Below are positions 31,163 through 45,723 of a DNA stretch of 64,000 nt, piece after piece. The notes beneath the pieces are model-generated. The model was given only the letters and a program-made list of their open reading frames with translations, had not been told where the DNA came from and made no database searches. The DNA comes from Haematobia irritans (Eukaryota; Arthropoda; Insecta; Diptera; Muscidae), in contig NC_134399.1 of the NCBI RefSeq assembly GCF_050003625.1, positions 146,004,473-146,068,472 of the forward strand. The letters are read 5' to 3'. Position 1 is the first letter of the stretch. The number at the start of each line of letters is the position of its first letter. The translations under genes and the position numbers were made by a program.

Positions 31163-31659
31163 CCCAGCAAAAAAAGCTTTGCCAAAAAAGTAGTGAAAAT
31201 GTTCTTTTTGGATCCGGAAGTGGTGCAAAGTTGGCGCAGAAGCGATGATTTTAACATGGACTTGTCATAGGACGGGTGTCCACCATTTCAACAGCCGTTG
31301 CACTGAATTTGAATTGCTTTTTTGGGTGTGAACTGAATTCAGTGTTTTAGATGTGAATCAAAAACTTTTATGATATTTTGCCAAATAAATAATTTTTATA
31401 ATTGCTTATGATTTTTGATGCGTTCTAACGCTTATCTGAAATGTTTTAACTCAAATATTTACAAAAATTCGCAATTTTCTTGTGAATGGATTTAGCATTT
31501 TTATCAATTTCTTCTATTTTATTATTATTCTTATTCTGTTTTTAATTGAATTAAAAGAACTTCATGTGTAGTTCAAAAAAAGATCATCTTTGGGAGGACA
31601 TTTTTGGAAGTGCTTTTAATAGGCCTTTCGAAGAACTTCCAATTTTTTTTTTTGCTGGG
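31163..31659. mobile_element. F-type short DNA element (CCCAGCAAAAAAA ends)
   Basis: 497 bp with inverted ends CCCAGCAAAAAAA / TTTTTTTTTGCTGGG, flanked on both sides by AC (31161-31162 and 31660-31661). No coding frame. Shares ACATGGACTTGTCATAGGAC with 24.1 kb. Confidence 0.78.
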
Positions 31660-31661
31660 AC

Positions 31662-32140
31662 GTTACTGGACACTGGATACTAGTGTTGCCAATATTAATG
31701 ATTTTTGCCCAAATCGGAGATATTTTTCGTTGGTTGAGGATAAAATTTGTAAGTTGGGGGATATCTGTTTAGTGCATAAACATTTTTCCACTGTGAAATT
31801 ATTTCCAGCAGACTCGAGTCGTAAGAGTAACATATACCCCTCATCTGTGTAGATCATTGATTAAGGCAACACATATAGAACAGAATTCATATCGGACTAT
31901 CAACATCTTCATTCTGATCGATCACCGAATTTTATTTCTTGCTTACCTAGAAGCAAAAATTGACATAAAAATACACATGTGAACTGAACTCCCATTTTAA
32001 TTTCTCGAGCATTTAGAAGACAATTTGCATAAGATAAAAATTCGATGAATCTTTATACCTGTAATTAATTCTTATGAGGGCTTGTAAACACTCCTCAAAC
32101 TGTCATTACAACAATTTCAAATTATTTAAAATTTAAAATG
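31662..32140. other. AT-rich DNA, nothing recognised
   Basis: No gene, RNA or known repeat identified. Confidence 0.5.
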
Positions 32141-32364
32141 TTTATGCCTTTCACCACTGGTACAGGGAATAACAAGTTTGTGCTTTTCCATGTTACGCAA
32201 AGAAGAACCAGCCCGAGACCCATCGTTTAGGATACCTATCGTCTTAGTATTACATTCACAGTCGATTTAGCGATGTCCGTCTCTCTGTCTGTTTATCCTT
32301 AAAAGAAAGACTTTAACGAAGGGACGCAAATTTACAAAATTTGTGTCCTAAATTTAATGAAAAC
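32141..32364 (-). mobile_element. Fragments of DINE-like A (32141-32308) and E2 (32306-32364)
   Basis: The first part reads CCTTTCACCACTGGTACAGG, ACGCAAAGAAGAACC and a GTCTCTCTGTCTG run, like the reversed A terminus at 14.45 kb. The second, GAAGGGACGCAAATTTAC, is a reversed piece of E2. Confidence 0.72.
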
Positions 32365-33728
32365 AAGTATATACGGCCGTAAGTTCGGCAGGCTACTACG
32401 AAAGACTGTCATCCACAATCGAATTACTTGGGTTGTGATATCTTAAAACTTCTTAACATCGTTTTCTAAATTCTGAGTTAGTCCATACGTGGTAGAGAGC
32501 CAGAATTGAAATATGGGGGTCGCTTATATGGGGGCTGTATACAATTATGAACTTGATATGGACCAATTTTTTGTGATTGGGGATCGATTTATCTGAGGGC
32601 TATATATAACTATAGACCGATATGGACCTAGTTAGGCATGGTTGTTAACGGTCATATACTAGCACAATGTACCAAATTTCAACTGACTCGGATGAATTTT
32701 GCTCCTCCAGGAGGCTCCAAAACCAAATCTCGGGATCGGTTTATATGGGGGCTATATATGATTATGGATTGATATGGACCACTTTTGGCATGGCTTTTAA
32801 ATATCATATACTACCACCACGTACCAAATTTCAACCAAATCGCATGAATTTTGCTTCTCCAAAAGGCAACTGAGGTCAAATCTGGGGATCGGTTGTTGGA
32901 TATCATATACTAACATCACGTACCAAATTTCAACCGAATCGGAGCAATTTAAGTCTTCCAAGGGGCTCCGGAGGTCAAATCTGGAGATCGGTTTATATGG
33001 GGGCTATATATAATTATGGACTGACAATTTTTGCATGGGTGTTTCAGACCATGTATTAACACCACGTACCAAATTTCAACTGAATCAGATGAATTTTGGT
33101 ATTCCAAGAGGCTCCGGAGGTCACATCTGGTGATCGGTTTATATGGGGGCTATATATAATTATGGACAGATATTTTTTTGCATGGTCATTAGAGACCATA
33201 TACTAACACCATTAACTAAATTGCAGCCGGATCAGATGAAATTTGCTTCTCTTAGAGGCTCCGCAAGCCAAATCGGGGGATCAATTTATATGGGGGCTAT
33301 ATATAATTATGGATCGATGTGGACCAATTTTTACATGGTTGTTAGAGATCATATGCTGACACCATGTACCAAATTTCATGAAATTTGCTTCTCTTAGAGT
33401 CCCCGCTAGCCAAATTTGGGGGTCCGTTTATATGGGTGCTATACGTAAAAGTGGACCGATATGGCCCATTTTCAATACCATACGACCTACATCAATAACA
33501 ACTACTTGTGCCAAGTTTCAAGTCGATAGCTTGTTTGGTTCGGAAGTTAGCGTGATTTCAACAGACGGACGGAAGGACGGACGGAAGGACGGACATGCTC
33601 AGATCGACTCAGAATTTCACCACGACCCAGAATATATTTACTTTATGGGGTCTTAAAGCAATATTTCGATGTGTTACAAACGGAATGACAAAGTTAATAT
33701 ATCTCCATCCTATGGTGGATGGTATAAA
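32365..33728 (-). mobile_element. DINE-like family B element, complete but without minisatellite
   Basis: Reversed: ACAAGTATATACGGCCGTAA and right end first, then about six 153-bp units (32.5-33.4 kb), the GGAC/GGAAGGAC run at 33563-33597, the TCTGGGTCGTGG core (reversed), GTTACAAACGGAATGACAAA and the left hairpin at about 33728. The 30-bp minisatellite is absent, so it is not essential to the family. Confidence 0.85.
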
Positions 33729-33734
33729 CAAATT

Positions 33735-33878
33735 TGAAGCGAAGATTACAAACTTTATTTTAATTAAAATGTCATTATTTTAATGAAATTTGTCCTTAAT
33801 ATTTTGTAATTTTCGCATCCTAAAATTTAGGTTGTGTAATCTTTAAAATCACGTAAATATTTTTTTCAGTATACGCTT
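33735..33878 (-). mobile_element. E2-type element, 5' end only
   Basis: Reverse of the first ~145 bp of E2 (GCATCCTAAAATTTAGGTTG, ATCACGTAAATATTTTTTTCAGT). It abuts the B element. Confidence 0.8.
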
Positions 33879-33904
33879 AAAGACAATCGTTATTTATTTG
33901 CGCA

Positions 33905-34275
33905 AAATTTTTACAGATTTAAATATAGCAGTCGTAAATAGTTATGACCGATCTGATCATCATTGGTGTGTGCATCAACCGAATATTTTGTGAGTCTCGA
34001 AAAACTTTCAAAATATCATTCAACTCGGTTCAGATTTTGATATAGTTCCCATATATATCTATCGCTCTATATGCTCTCTTATGGCCGCATAGATCAGAGT
34101 TCCATATCGAATTGCTTAAAATTTTGCATAAGGAGTAGATTTGAAAGTGCCTTCAAGCGAATAACATTTGTTTGAAATCCGTTCAATTTTAGATATAGCT
34201 CCCATGTAGACGTTTCGCCCGATTTACACTCTTATGACCACAGAGGCATAGACAGTGAAATTAGCATTCTAAATA
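33905..34275 (-). mobile_element. DINE-like family A fragment
   Basis: Two decayed 153-bp-type units with TTCAGATTTTGATATAGTTC and GATATAGCTCCCATG, and the linked GACCGATCTGATCATCATTGG block. No terminus is preserved. Confidence 0.75.
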
Positions 34276-34282
34276 TGAATGC

Positions 34283-34477
34283 CACCGTGGTGCAATGGTT
34301 AGCATGACCGCCTTGCATACATAAGGTCGTGGGTTCGATTCCTGCTTCGACCGAACACCAAAAAGTTTTTCAGCGGTGGATTATCCCACCTTAGTACTGA
34401 TGGTGACATTTCTGAGGTCCTTTTTCATTGAGCTTAACATGGAATCAGGCACTCAGTGAGAAGTTCACCACTGTTTT
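34283..34477 (+). mobile_element. SINE1 copy, deleted body and no tail
   Basis: Plus-strand head with intact B box and first body half, then a deletion joining GACATTTCTGAGG to TCCTTTTTCATTGAGC, and an end at AGTTCACCACTG. The LINE-like tail is missing. Confidence 0.88.
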
Positions 34478-35442
34478 TTTTAGGATTTTCATCTAATCTT
34501 TGATTTTTTATAGGTGGTCACGAATTAATCTCATTTTGGCTATAGGACGCATATTTAAGGAGATATGGCCAAAAAATTATTAGGAATTTTTTGGGACGAA
34601 AACGTCCCTATTTTGAGACCAGAGCCAAGAAAATACTGCCAACTGTGCGGAATACTGTTTCTAAAATACATCTAATACAAACAAAATTAGCAACTATAAA
34701 TAACAAACAACAGATTTCTTGTTCATTTTTCGATATAACCCCGCCAACATTAATGTCACCCCTTTTCCATACACCCTTTCAGGGAAAGGTGATTGGTTCA
34801 TAGAATCAAGTTACTTACTTCAACGAAAAGCCATAGCAGCCACCAAAAGCACTTCATGAGAATTATAATCTCTGTGAATATAAAATCAAATGAATCATTT
34901 CGCGTGTCTATTGTCTGTCCTACAGACCAAAATTGTGAAATATCTGAAGTAAATCTGATATTTCATAGCTTAGTTATCCAAAATATTATTACTTTTTTAG
35001 TACTTAAACCAAAGAAGGTTGGAAACTACATAAACTTACTGTGAAATCATAAAACAAATCAAAGAGAAAATAGAAATAACGCAAAAGAAGCAGCTGTCCT
35101 CACTGTCTGACCGTCTCCAGGTTAAGATTTTTCTGGTTACCATTGAAGAGGTCTCGCATTGAAACTCAAGTGGTTTCATCCTTAAAAGGTTTTTTTCTAC
35201 CTGTTTGCATGTGGCCTGCAAAGGCTGCCTCATTGTTCATACCCAGATTATGTCGCCTTTGTTAAGCTGAGATTTACCTGTTTTTGGTGGAAAAATATCC
35301 TCTTATGTTTACACTTAAAAAAAAAAAAAAAAACAGAACAGTAAATGTCTTCAAAATCAAATTTTTGTTGAAATGGTATTTTTTAATGATTGAAGATGAA
35401 GGGTTTTACATAAAAAGCTTCATTTTTTACAGCATAGTGTAT
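34478..35442. other. AT-rich DNA, nothing recognised
   Basis: No gene recognised. An 18-A run lies near 35316. Confidence 0.5.
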
Positions 35443-35805
35443 AATAATTGTCGGCCCTGACTATATTATGCCAACATTGTAGATCTACATATCTGATACC
35501 ATCTCAAATCTTTAAAATTTGTTGCGTATTCTAAATTAAGAGTTTTGTTCCCATAGGTTAAAGTTAAAGTGGCAGCCAGATTAAATTTCAGGCTCACTTA
35601 GACTATTCAGTCCATTGTGATCCCCGTATACATATGTTTAAATTCGAACCGATTTGAACAAACTCTTTTAGATTTCTACAAAATCTATGTACATAAAATG
35701 TTTATGTTTATAAATAAATAAATAAATAAAAATTTAAATCGCCTAATGGCCAGGGCAGAGTACATTGTTAGTAGAAAAACAGACAGACGAATAGATCGAC
35801 GAAAG
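35443..35805 (+). mobile_element. Decayed DINE-like A fragment with LINE-tail insert
   Basis: GTCGGCCCTGACTATATTAT and GTAGATCTACATATCTGATACC show the A left end. 35555-35622 is a reversed LINE tail (AGTGGCAGCCAGATTAAATT, CAGGCTCACTTAGACTATTC) placed in it. A sequence resumes with GAACCGATTTGAAC and ends in ACAGACAGACG. Confidence 0.75.
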
Positions 35806-35884
35806 GTAAAATGGTAGATGGTTTTTATTGTTTGGTAGATTGGAAGAATGATTGATATCCCTCTCTATCTAAGAGGTACTTCAA

Positions 35885-37235
35885 TTTTTTACAGAAATAA
35901 AATGTTGACAAAATTTTCTATAGAAATAAAATGTTGACAAAATTTCTATAGAAATTAATTTTGACAAAATTTTCTATAGAAATTAAATTTTGACAAAATT
36001 TTCTATAAAAATAAAATTTTGACAAAATTTTCTATAGAAGTAAAATTTTGACAAAATTTTCTATAGAAATAAAATTTTGAAAAAATTTTCTAAAGAAATA
36101 AAATTTTGACAAAATTTTCTATAGAAATAAAATTTTCACAAAATTTTCTATAAAAATAAAATTTTGACAAAATTTTCTATAGAAGTAAAATTTTGACAAA
36201 ATTTTCTATAGAAATAAAATTTTGACAAAATTTTCTAAAGAAGTACAATTTTGACAAAATTTTCTATAGAAATAAAATTTTGACAAAAATTTCTCTTGAT
36301 ATAAAATTTAAATCGGCAAATTTTTTATAGAAAAAAAATTTTGAGAAAATTTTTATAGAAATAAAATTTTGTCGAAAAATTTAACAAACTTTTTCATTGG
36401 AAATAAAATTTGACATAATTTTCTATGAAATCAAAATTTTGACAAAATTTTCTATAGAAATAAAATTGTCACACAATTTTCTATAGAAATAAAATTTTCT
36501 AAGGAAATAAAATTTTGACAACATTTTCTATAGAAATAAAATTTTGACAAAAATTTCTATAAAAATAAAATTTTGACAAAATTTTCTATAAAAATAAAAT
36601 TTTGACAAAAATTTTCCATACAACTAATGATCACATTTCTTGTAGAAATTAAATGTTGACAAAATCTTCTATAGAAATAAAATTTTGACAAAATTTTCTA
36701 AAGAAATAAAAAATTATTATAAAATTTTGTATAGAAGTAAAATTTTGACAAAATTTTCTATAGAAATAAAATTTTGACAAAATTTTCTAAAAAAATAAAA
36801 TTTTCACAAAATTTTGTATAGAAGTAAAATTTTGACAAAATTTTCTATAAAAATAAAATTTTGACAAAATTTTCCATACAAATAAAGTTTTGATCAAATC
36901 TCCTGTAAAAATTAAATTTTGACAAAATCTTCTATAGAAATAAAATTTTCACAAAATGTTCTAAAGAAATAAAATTATGACAAAATTTTGTATAAGTAAA
37001 ATTTTGACAAAATTTTCTGTAAAAATAAAATTTTTACAAAATTTTCAATAGAAATAAAATTTTGACAAAAATTTGTGATAGATATAATATTTTGACAAAA
37101 TTTTCCATACAACTAAAGTTTTGATCAAATTAAATTAAATTTGGAAACAATTTTTTTCTATAGAAAAAAATTTTGGCAGAATTTTCCATAAAACTGAAGT
37201 ATTGACAAAATTTTCCATACAACTAAATAGTTAAT
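35885..37235 (-). repeat. Long 30-bp minisatellite block
   Basis: About 1.35 kb, some 45 units of AAATAAAATTTTGACAAAAT with TTCTATAG, reversed relative to the B-element arrays. Units carry many substitutions and a few deletions, so the block is old. No B-element termini flank it. Confidence 0.92.
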
Positions 37236-37529
37236 TATACGCCCGAAAAAATTGTCGCTTGAAGGGGATACCACAATATATGATATTGCAGATACTGAAA
37301 TAAACCTCTCAATAAAATAATAAAACCTTTGTTTCGAAGAAAAACATTTTTTCATAACAAAAATAAAAATTTGATTTTTTTAATTTGGTAAATTATTAGT
37401 ATTTTCTTTTTTTTATGACATCGTGCTCAGGGGCCGGTCCTGATTATTGTTTACCCTGCCTCCTTCTGGGTTTTGCAAACCTATGCACAATATAATGCGA
37501 CGCTCGGCATAAATATAAAACTAGTTGCT
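37236..37529. other. Unassigned DNA with a small A-like remnant
   Basis: 37437-37500 (CTCCTTCTGGGTTTTGCAAA) resembles the far end of the A copies at 42.0 and 55.6 kb. Nothing else is recognised. Confidence 0.55.
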
Positions 37530-37690
37530 AGTTTTTCTGCAAATAAAGGATGCTGATGTGGAAAGTGATAGTTCCGAAACGATTAGATGTACAATCGCCT
37601 TGCCGTCTTAAGGATTTTGAACTAATCAGTTTGACAAACATAGTCAGCATATGGTTTTAAGCTGAACCTAAAACAGTGCGGATAACATTT
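37530..37690 (+). mobile_element. Decayed relative of the 437-bp hammerhead unit
   Basis: Plus strand aligns with the minus strand of the 437-bp unit: CTGCAAATAAAGGATGCTGA, GTTCCGAAAC, AGATGTACA, CTTGCCGTCT, TTTGACAAACATAG, ATGGTTTTAAGCTGA in the same order. The hammerhead core reads CTGATGT instead of CTGATGA. Stem II (GGAA/TTCC) and GAAA are kept, but stem III and the stem I match are broken, so it is predicted inactive. It shows the family is older than the array at 9.5 kb. Confidence 0.82.
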
Positions 37691-38257
37691 TTCATTGCTG
37701 ATAATGAAACTGTATTTTTCTACGTGTACTTGCATTGGACTTTGAACATTTGTCGCAAAAAATGAAAAGAAACACTAAGTAAACAAAGCAATTTATTTTT
37801 ATTCTGCAAAATATAAATTAAATTGAAATTGGCTTTTGTGTTGAGATGTTTTTTATGGAATGAAACTCAAACAATTCGGCTGAATTAAGGCTCTTGGATA
37901 TGTGGTAATATTGAAGCACCACTAAATGGAAATACCATAAATTTTATGATTTTACACCTGCCCATCAGGATTTGATTGATTCGCTGGAACATAAACCAAA
38001 GCTATTGTATAAGATTACCTTGAAAGATGTTTATGCGAACAGAGGATTGAATTTGAGATGGAGTAGGGAGGTTTGATATTTTCCCTTATTTTCTCTGCAC
38101 GAAATCGGAAGAAATTACAATTGGTGTTGAAATTATAATCGCCTATTTGATTTCAGGTTGATAAAATGTTTCAATTATACCAACATTTAACGACGGCAAT
38201 CAACTGTAATTTGAGGCATGTTCATGTAATTGGAAATATACAGGCAAGATTACTAAA
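37691..38257. other. AT-rich DNA, nothing recognised
   Basis: No gene, RNA or known repeat identified. Confidence 0.5.
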
Positions 38258-38425
38258 TTAACAAGCATATACGGCTGTCAATCCGGCCTGGCCGAATTTT
38301 ATATACCCACCATCATGAATCAAATATAATAGTGTACTTTGGAAAGTAACTCGTCGTAGCGAGTAACTTGAAAATGTATAAAACTTCAGGATATGTATGG
38401 CTTCATAGTTTTCGGGATTGGGCAA
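38258..38425 (-). mobile_element. DINE-like G-type end
   Basis: ACAAGCATATACGGCTGTCA followed by the hairpin CCGGCCTGGCCG resembles the B right end, but the inner sequence (ATACCCACCATCATGAATC, AACTCGTCGTAGCGAG) differs and matches 58.8 kb. Only the terminal part is present. Confidence 0.65.
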
Positions 38426-38733
38426 CCTTAGCTCTATCAAAATTTGAAAAAAACTTTTACCAAAAATCGACCAATTAAAAAATTTTATTTTAAAATTTTG
38501 GCCAAATTTTTGTGGTTAGTATGAAATCATGTTTTTTCCGAAGAATTTTTTTTTTATTTTATGCTAGAAGTTTATTTCAGCAATATTATATATTGTGATC
38601 TCTCCTATTTGTGTCGCATTTTAAATGTTTTAACGATTCTAACTTGCACCAACAAAGGAAGGTTACTACTTCTACGAAAAGGAAGAAATTAAAATGGACT
38701 TGTATAGTATAACCTAACACGAAAATTAAAATT
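38426..38733. other. AT-rich DNA, nothing recognised
   Basis: No gene, RNA or known repeat identified. Confidence 0.5.
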
Positions 38734-38737
38734 TTAA

Positions 38738-38959
38738 CGGGCATTTTCGTGTAGTTCCGTGAGGCTTTAACTGCCAGTTAACAGAACGTACATTGAAAAT
38801 ATGTTATCTTCGCTCCAGTTAACTTTATTTGAAAATTTTCAGCAGTTAAGCTTCTAACTCGCATATGGAATATGTAGGCAAGATGACAGATATGTCTATA
38901 GTTCGGTTTAAATGTTCGTTAGCTAACGTAGCACAAGCGGAGCTTCATGAAAATGGGGG
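38738..38959. mobile_element. H-type 222-bp MITE with TTAA flanks
   Basis: Imperfect inverted ends CGGGCATTTTCGTGTAGTTC / GAGCTTCATGAAAATGGGGG, flanked by TTAA (38734-38737, 38960-38963) as for piggyBac-type insertions. A second copy is at 53334-53550. Non-coding. Confidence 0.8.
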
Positions 38960-38974
38960 TTAAAGATATTGAGT

Positions 38975-40015
38975 TTGTAGAAAATTTTGTCAAAATTTTA
39001 TTTCTATAGGAAATTTTGTGAAAATTTTATTTTTATAGGAAATTTTGTGAAAATTTTACATCGATAAAAAATTTTGTAAAAATTTTATTTCTATAGGAAA
39101 TTTTGTGCAAATTTCATTTCTTTTGGAAATTTTGTCAAAACTTCATTCTCTAGGAAATTTATACAAAATTTCATATCTATAGAAAGTTTGTCAAAATTTC
39201 CTATTAAGAGGAAATTTTGTCAAAAATAAAGGTCCAAAGAAAATTTTGTCATAATTTTATATTATAATTTCCATTGAATTTTTTTAAATATTTTTTAATA
39301 AAAAATTTTGTCAAAATTTTATTTGTATAGGAAATTTTGTGAAAATTTTATTTTTATAGGAAATTTTGTGAAAATTTTATTTCGATAAAAAATGGTGTCA
39401 AAAATTTTACTTCGATAAAAAATTTTGTCAAAATTTTATTTCTATAGGAAATTTTGCGCAAATTTCATTTCTATAGGAAATTTTGTCAAACCTTCACTCT
39501 CTAGGAAATTTATACAAAATTTCATATCTATAGAAGGTTTGTCAAAATTTCCTATTTAGAGGAAATTTTGTCAAAAAAAAGGTTGTCATAATTTTATATT
39601 ATAATTTCCATAGAATTTCTTTTTTTAATATTTTTTTATAAAAAAATTTGTCAAAATTTTTTTTCTTGTGAAAATTTTATTTTTATAGGAAATTTTGTGA
39701 AAAGTTTATTTCGATAAAAAATGTTGTCAAAAATTTTACTTCGCTAATAAATTTTGTCAAAATTTTATTTCTATAGGAAATTTTGTGCAAATTTCATTCC
39801 TATAGGAAATTTTGTCAAAACTTCATTTCTCTTGGAAATTTATACAAAATTTCATATCTATAGAAAGTTTGTCAAAATGTCCTATTTAGAGAAAATTTTG
39901 CCAAAAAAAGGTCCAAAGAAAATTTTGTCATAATTTTATATTGTAATTTCCATAGAATTTTTTTTAAATATTTTTTTATAAAAAATTTTGTCAAAAATGT
40001 ATTTCTATAAAAATT
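38975..40015 (+). repeat. 30-bp minisatellite with higher-order repeat
   Basis: The units are organised in three ~330-350-bp blocks. The marker CAAAATTTCATATCTATAG recurs at 39164, 39515 and 39845 (steps 351 and 330). Each block contains the same ordered set of variant units, ending in TATTATAATTTCCATAGAAT-like sequence. Blocks were therefore duplicated as wholes after the basic units diverged. Confidence 0.88.
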
Positions 40016-40568
40016 GAACTACCTTAGCAATTTAGTTGAGGAAGATGTTTTTTTTTCAAAATCTATCAATCTACGATGAAAATATAAAATAAAAATTAAT
40101 TGATACTATTAACTTTTGTGATTGATGTTTGTTTCAATTAAAAAATTTGTTGAATCAATAACATTTTTTAAATGAATATTTTTAAAAACTCAAGTTTTTA
40201 ATTGGAAAAAAATATTCGTGAATTTTTTAAATGAAAATTTTTAAAAACTCAATTAAGTATTTAATTGGAAAACTGTTCGTGAAAATTTGTTCTATATATA
40301 GGTGTAAGTGTTTTATTGCAATTAATTAAATTACCCAGTAGTATTTGCTTAAAAGTGGCATTAAACTGAAGACAGAAATAAAAAACAATAAAGCGATTTT
40401 CGCTGATTAACATTTGTTTTTGTTCTCTAATCTCAAAATATAAAATACAACCCCAGCATATGGTGTCAAAAAAGGTTTGAGTTTACAACCATTTTGCTGA
40501 TGGCACTATTTATATAAATGTTTTTTTTTTTTTTTTGTATTTCTTAATTCGATTTAAAAACAATTGAA
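40016..40568. other. AT-rich DNA, nothing recognised
   Basis: No gene recognised; a T run lies near 40520. Confidence 0.5.
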
Positions 40569-42087
<1,519 letters not shown>

Positions 42088-43411
42088 ACATCCACAACAA
42101 CGACTGTCTTAAGAAACAAGGGTTTATCATATATAAATTTTCACTTAGAAACCAAGCGCCATAATACATATACGTTTTATTTTTTATAAATAACTATGTT
42201 ATGATATTAAATAGAAATTCGCCTAAGCTGTCATAAAATTTAGTGCTGGGGAAATCCATTAATTTTTTTTTTGGCAAGCTGTATGGTGTATATGAGAAAT
42301 CTTCATCTCTATGAATTACAATGTTCCCTAATGGCATAAAATTAAGAAAAACATATCATACATACAGTCATACATAAACTACATGTATAACACGCACTCT
42401 CTCTCTCTCTATATTCCCATCATAGATAAAACTATGTTGCATCTAATGAATTAACATGTCATGTTAATAGAGGGGTGAAAAATTATACGCACTATTTTCA
42501 CAAAAACAAAAAATAATTTATTTGCAAAATTTAGTTGAAGTTGAGGTACAAAGATTTCACTGGCGCCCCTTGTCGAAAGGAAAAAAATTTCAGCCAACTG
42601 AACTCTAGTACATCAACACCAAAAACAAATAAAAAAAAACTAACTCACGGGGCAAAAGTACAAAAGTTGTGAGAAAAATATAACCAAATGTGAATAGCAA
42701 GAAGCCAGGAGAAAACCCCATTCCAATTTAATTTTATAACAAAATGAAGAAGAGAAGAAGTAGAATAAATGTCTGCAAATCTGTTTTTATTTATTTTCAA
42801 GTTGTTTTGTACGAGTCTGAAAACTCAAAACTCCAAGGGAACAATTCAAGAAGCAGGAGAAAATGTATCACTATTCCGCAGTTGAGGCGAATACTGTATG
42901 TAGACAAAATAATATGAACATTAACAGTGCCACCACCAACTTTGGCAAGAAAACCAAAAAGGAATAAAAAAAAATAAAACAACATTAATCTTGGTTATAT
43001 GGGAGAAAAAGAAAAACTACGAAAATAAATTAATTGTTGAAAAATATATTTAAAAAAAAATAAATAAAAAAAACCCCAATCACAATCATATTATAAAAGC
43101 TTGAATTTATGGACAAATTCTATATATAACATCTTGATGATTTTAGTAGAATTTTTAATGGGAGAGAATATGAAAACTAGTTATTTGGAAATAAAATATT
43201 AATATTTGTATTATCACGGTTACATATGCTAGGCAGATCCAATCAACGAGCGGTTAGCTGATGGCCTCAGTTGCCAATGCTTTTTTATATCTTTATACTA
43301 ATATTATATTTACTATAAATTTAGTATTAACTATAAATAAATAAATCAACGAGCCATGTAGTAGATGATATTTGTAACTGACTCCAATAAATTTTAATTG
43401 AAAAACAGAAC
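42088..43411. other. AT-rich DNA, nothing recognised
   Basis: A short CT run is at 42398. No gene, RNA or known repeat identified. Confidence 0.55.
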
Positions 43412-44539
43412 TAAGTTTGGCTGATAAGTCCCCGGTCTGATACATAGATGGCATCGTTAGTATTAAATGCATATTATTTTTATATAACACCAACCTTCAA
43501 ATGATTCGTGTCAAAATTTGACGTCTGTAAGTCAATTAGTTTGTGAGAAATAGCGTATTTTGTGAAGCAACTTTTGTTATTGTGAAAAAAATGAAAAAAA
43601 GGATTTTCGTGTTTTGATAAAATACCATTTTCTGAAGGGAAAAAATACGGTGGAAGCAAAAACTTGGCTTGATAATGAGTTTCCGGACTCTGCCCCAGAG
43701 AAATCAACAATAATTGATTGGTATGCAAAATTCAAGCGTGGTGAAATAAGCACGGAGGACTGTGAACGCAGTGGACGCCCGAAAGAGGTGGTTACCGACG
43801 AAAACATCAAAAAAATCCACAAAATGATTTTGAATGACCGTAAAATGAAGTTGATCGAGATAGCAGAGGCCTTAAAGAACGTGTTGGTCATATCATTCAT
43901 CAATATTTGGATATGCGGAAGCTCTGTGCAAAATGGGTGCCGCGCGAGCTCACATTTGACCAAAAACAACAACGTGTTGATGATTCTGAGCCGTGTTTGC
44001 AGCTGTTAACTCGTAATACACCCGATTTTTTCCGTCGATATGTGACAATGGATGAAACATGGCTCCATCACTACATTCCTGAGTCCACTCGCCAGTCGGC
44101 TGAGTGGACAGCGACCGGTGAACCGTCTCCGAAGCGTGGAAAGACTCAAAAGGCCGCTGGCAAAGTAATGGCCTTTGTTTTTTGGAATGCTCATGGAATA
44201 ATTTTTATCGATTATCTTGAGAAGGGAAAAACCATCAACAGTGACTATGATATGGCGTTATTGAAGCGTTTGAAGGTCGAAATCGCGGCAAAACGGCACC
44301 ATATGAAGAAGAACTTACGGCCGTAAGTTCGGCCAGGCCGAAGCTTATGTACCCTCCACCATGGATTGCGTAGAAACTTCTACTAAAGACTGTCATCCAC
44401 AATCGAATTGCTTGGGTTGCGGTAACACTTGCCGATGGCAAGGTATCTTGAAAAATTCTTAACACCGTCTTCTAAATTGTAAGTTAGTCCATACGGGGGA
44501 TATATTAAACAAAAAAAAGGCCGATCAAATATGTATATA

Positions 44540-44925
44540 ATTCAGTTCGACAAAATTTTCTATAGAAATAAAATGTTGACATAATTTTCTATAGAAATAA
44601 AATGTTGATTAAATTTTCTATAGAAATTTTGACAAAATTTTCTATAGAAATACAATTTTGACAAAATTTTCTATAAAAATAAAATTTTGACAAAATTTTC
44701 AATAGAAATAAAATTTTGACAAAATTTTCTATAGAAATAAAATTTTGACATAATTATCTATAGACATAAAATTTTGACAAAATTTTCTATAGAAATAAAA
44801 TTTTCACAAAATTTTCTACAGAAATAAAATTTTAACAAAATTTTCTACAGAAATCAAATGTTGACAAAATTTTCTATAGTAATAAAATGTTGACAAAATG
44901 TTCTATAGAAATAAAATTTTGGTAG
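44540..44925 (-). repeat. 30-bp minisatellite of the B element
   Basis: About 13 units in reverse orientation, placed between the B right end and the 153-bp array as in other B copies. Confidence 0.92.
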
Positions 44926-45451
44926 GTTAGTTTTGGCGATATGGACAATTTTTGTGTGATTGGCCATTGGATATATATAACTATAGGCCAATATGGACCA
45001 ATTTTTGCAAGGCTGTTAGCGGTCATATACTAGCGTAATGTACCAAATTTCAAACCGATCGTATGAATTTTGCTGCTCCAAGAAGCTCCGGAGGTCAAAT
45101 CTGGGGATCGGTTTATATGGGGTCTATATATAATTATGGACCGATATGGACCAATTTTTGCATGGTTGTTATAGACCATATTCTAACACCACATACCAAA
45201 TTTCAACCGGATCGGATGAATTTTGCTCCTCCAAGAGGCTCTGCAAGCCAAATCTTGGGGTCGGTTTATATGGGGGCTATACGTAAAAGTGGTCCGATAT
45301 GGCCCATTTGCAATACCATCCAACCTACATCAATAACAACTACTTACGCCAAGTTTCAAGTCGATAGCTTGTTTCGTTCGGAAGTTAGTGTGATTTCAAC
45401 AGACGGACGGACGGACATGCTCAAATCGACTTAGAATTTCATCACGACCCA

Positions 45452-45723
<272 letters not shown>

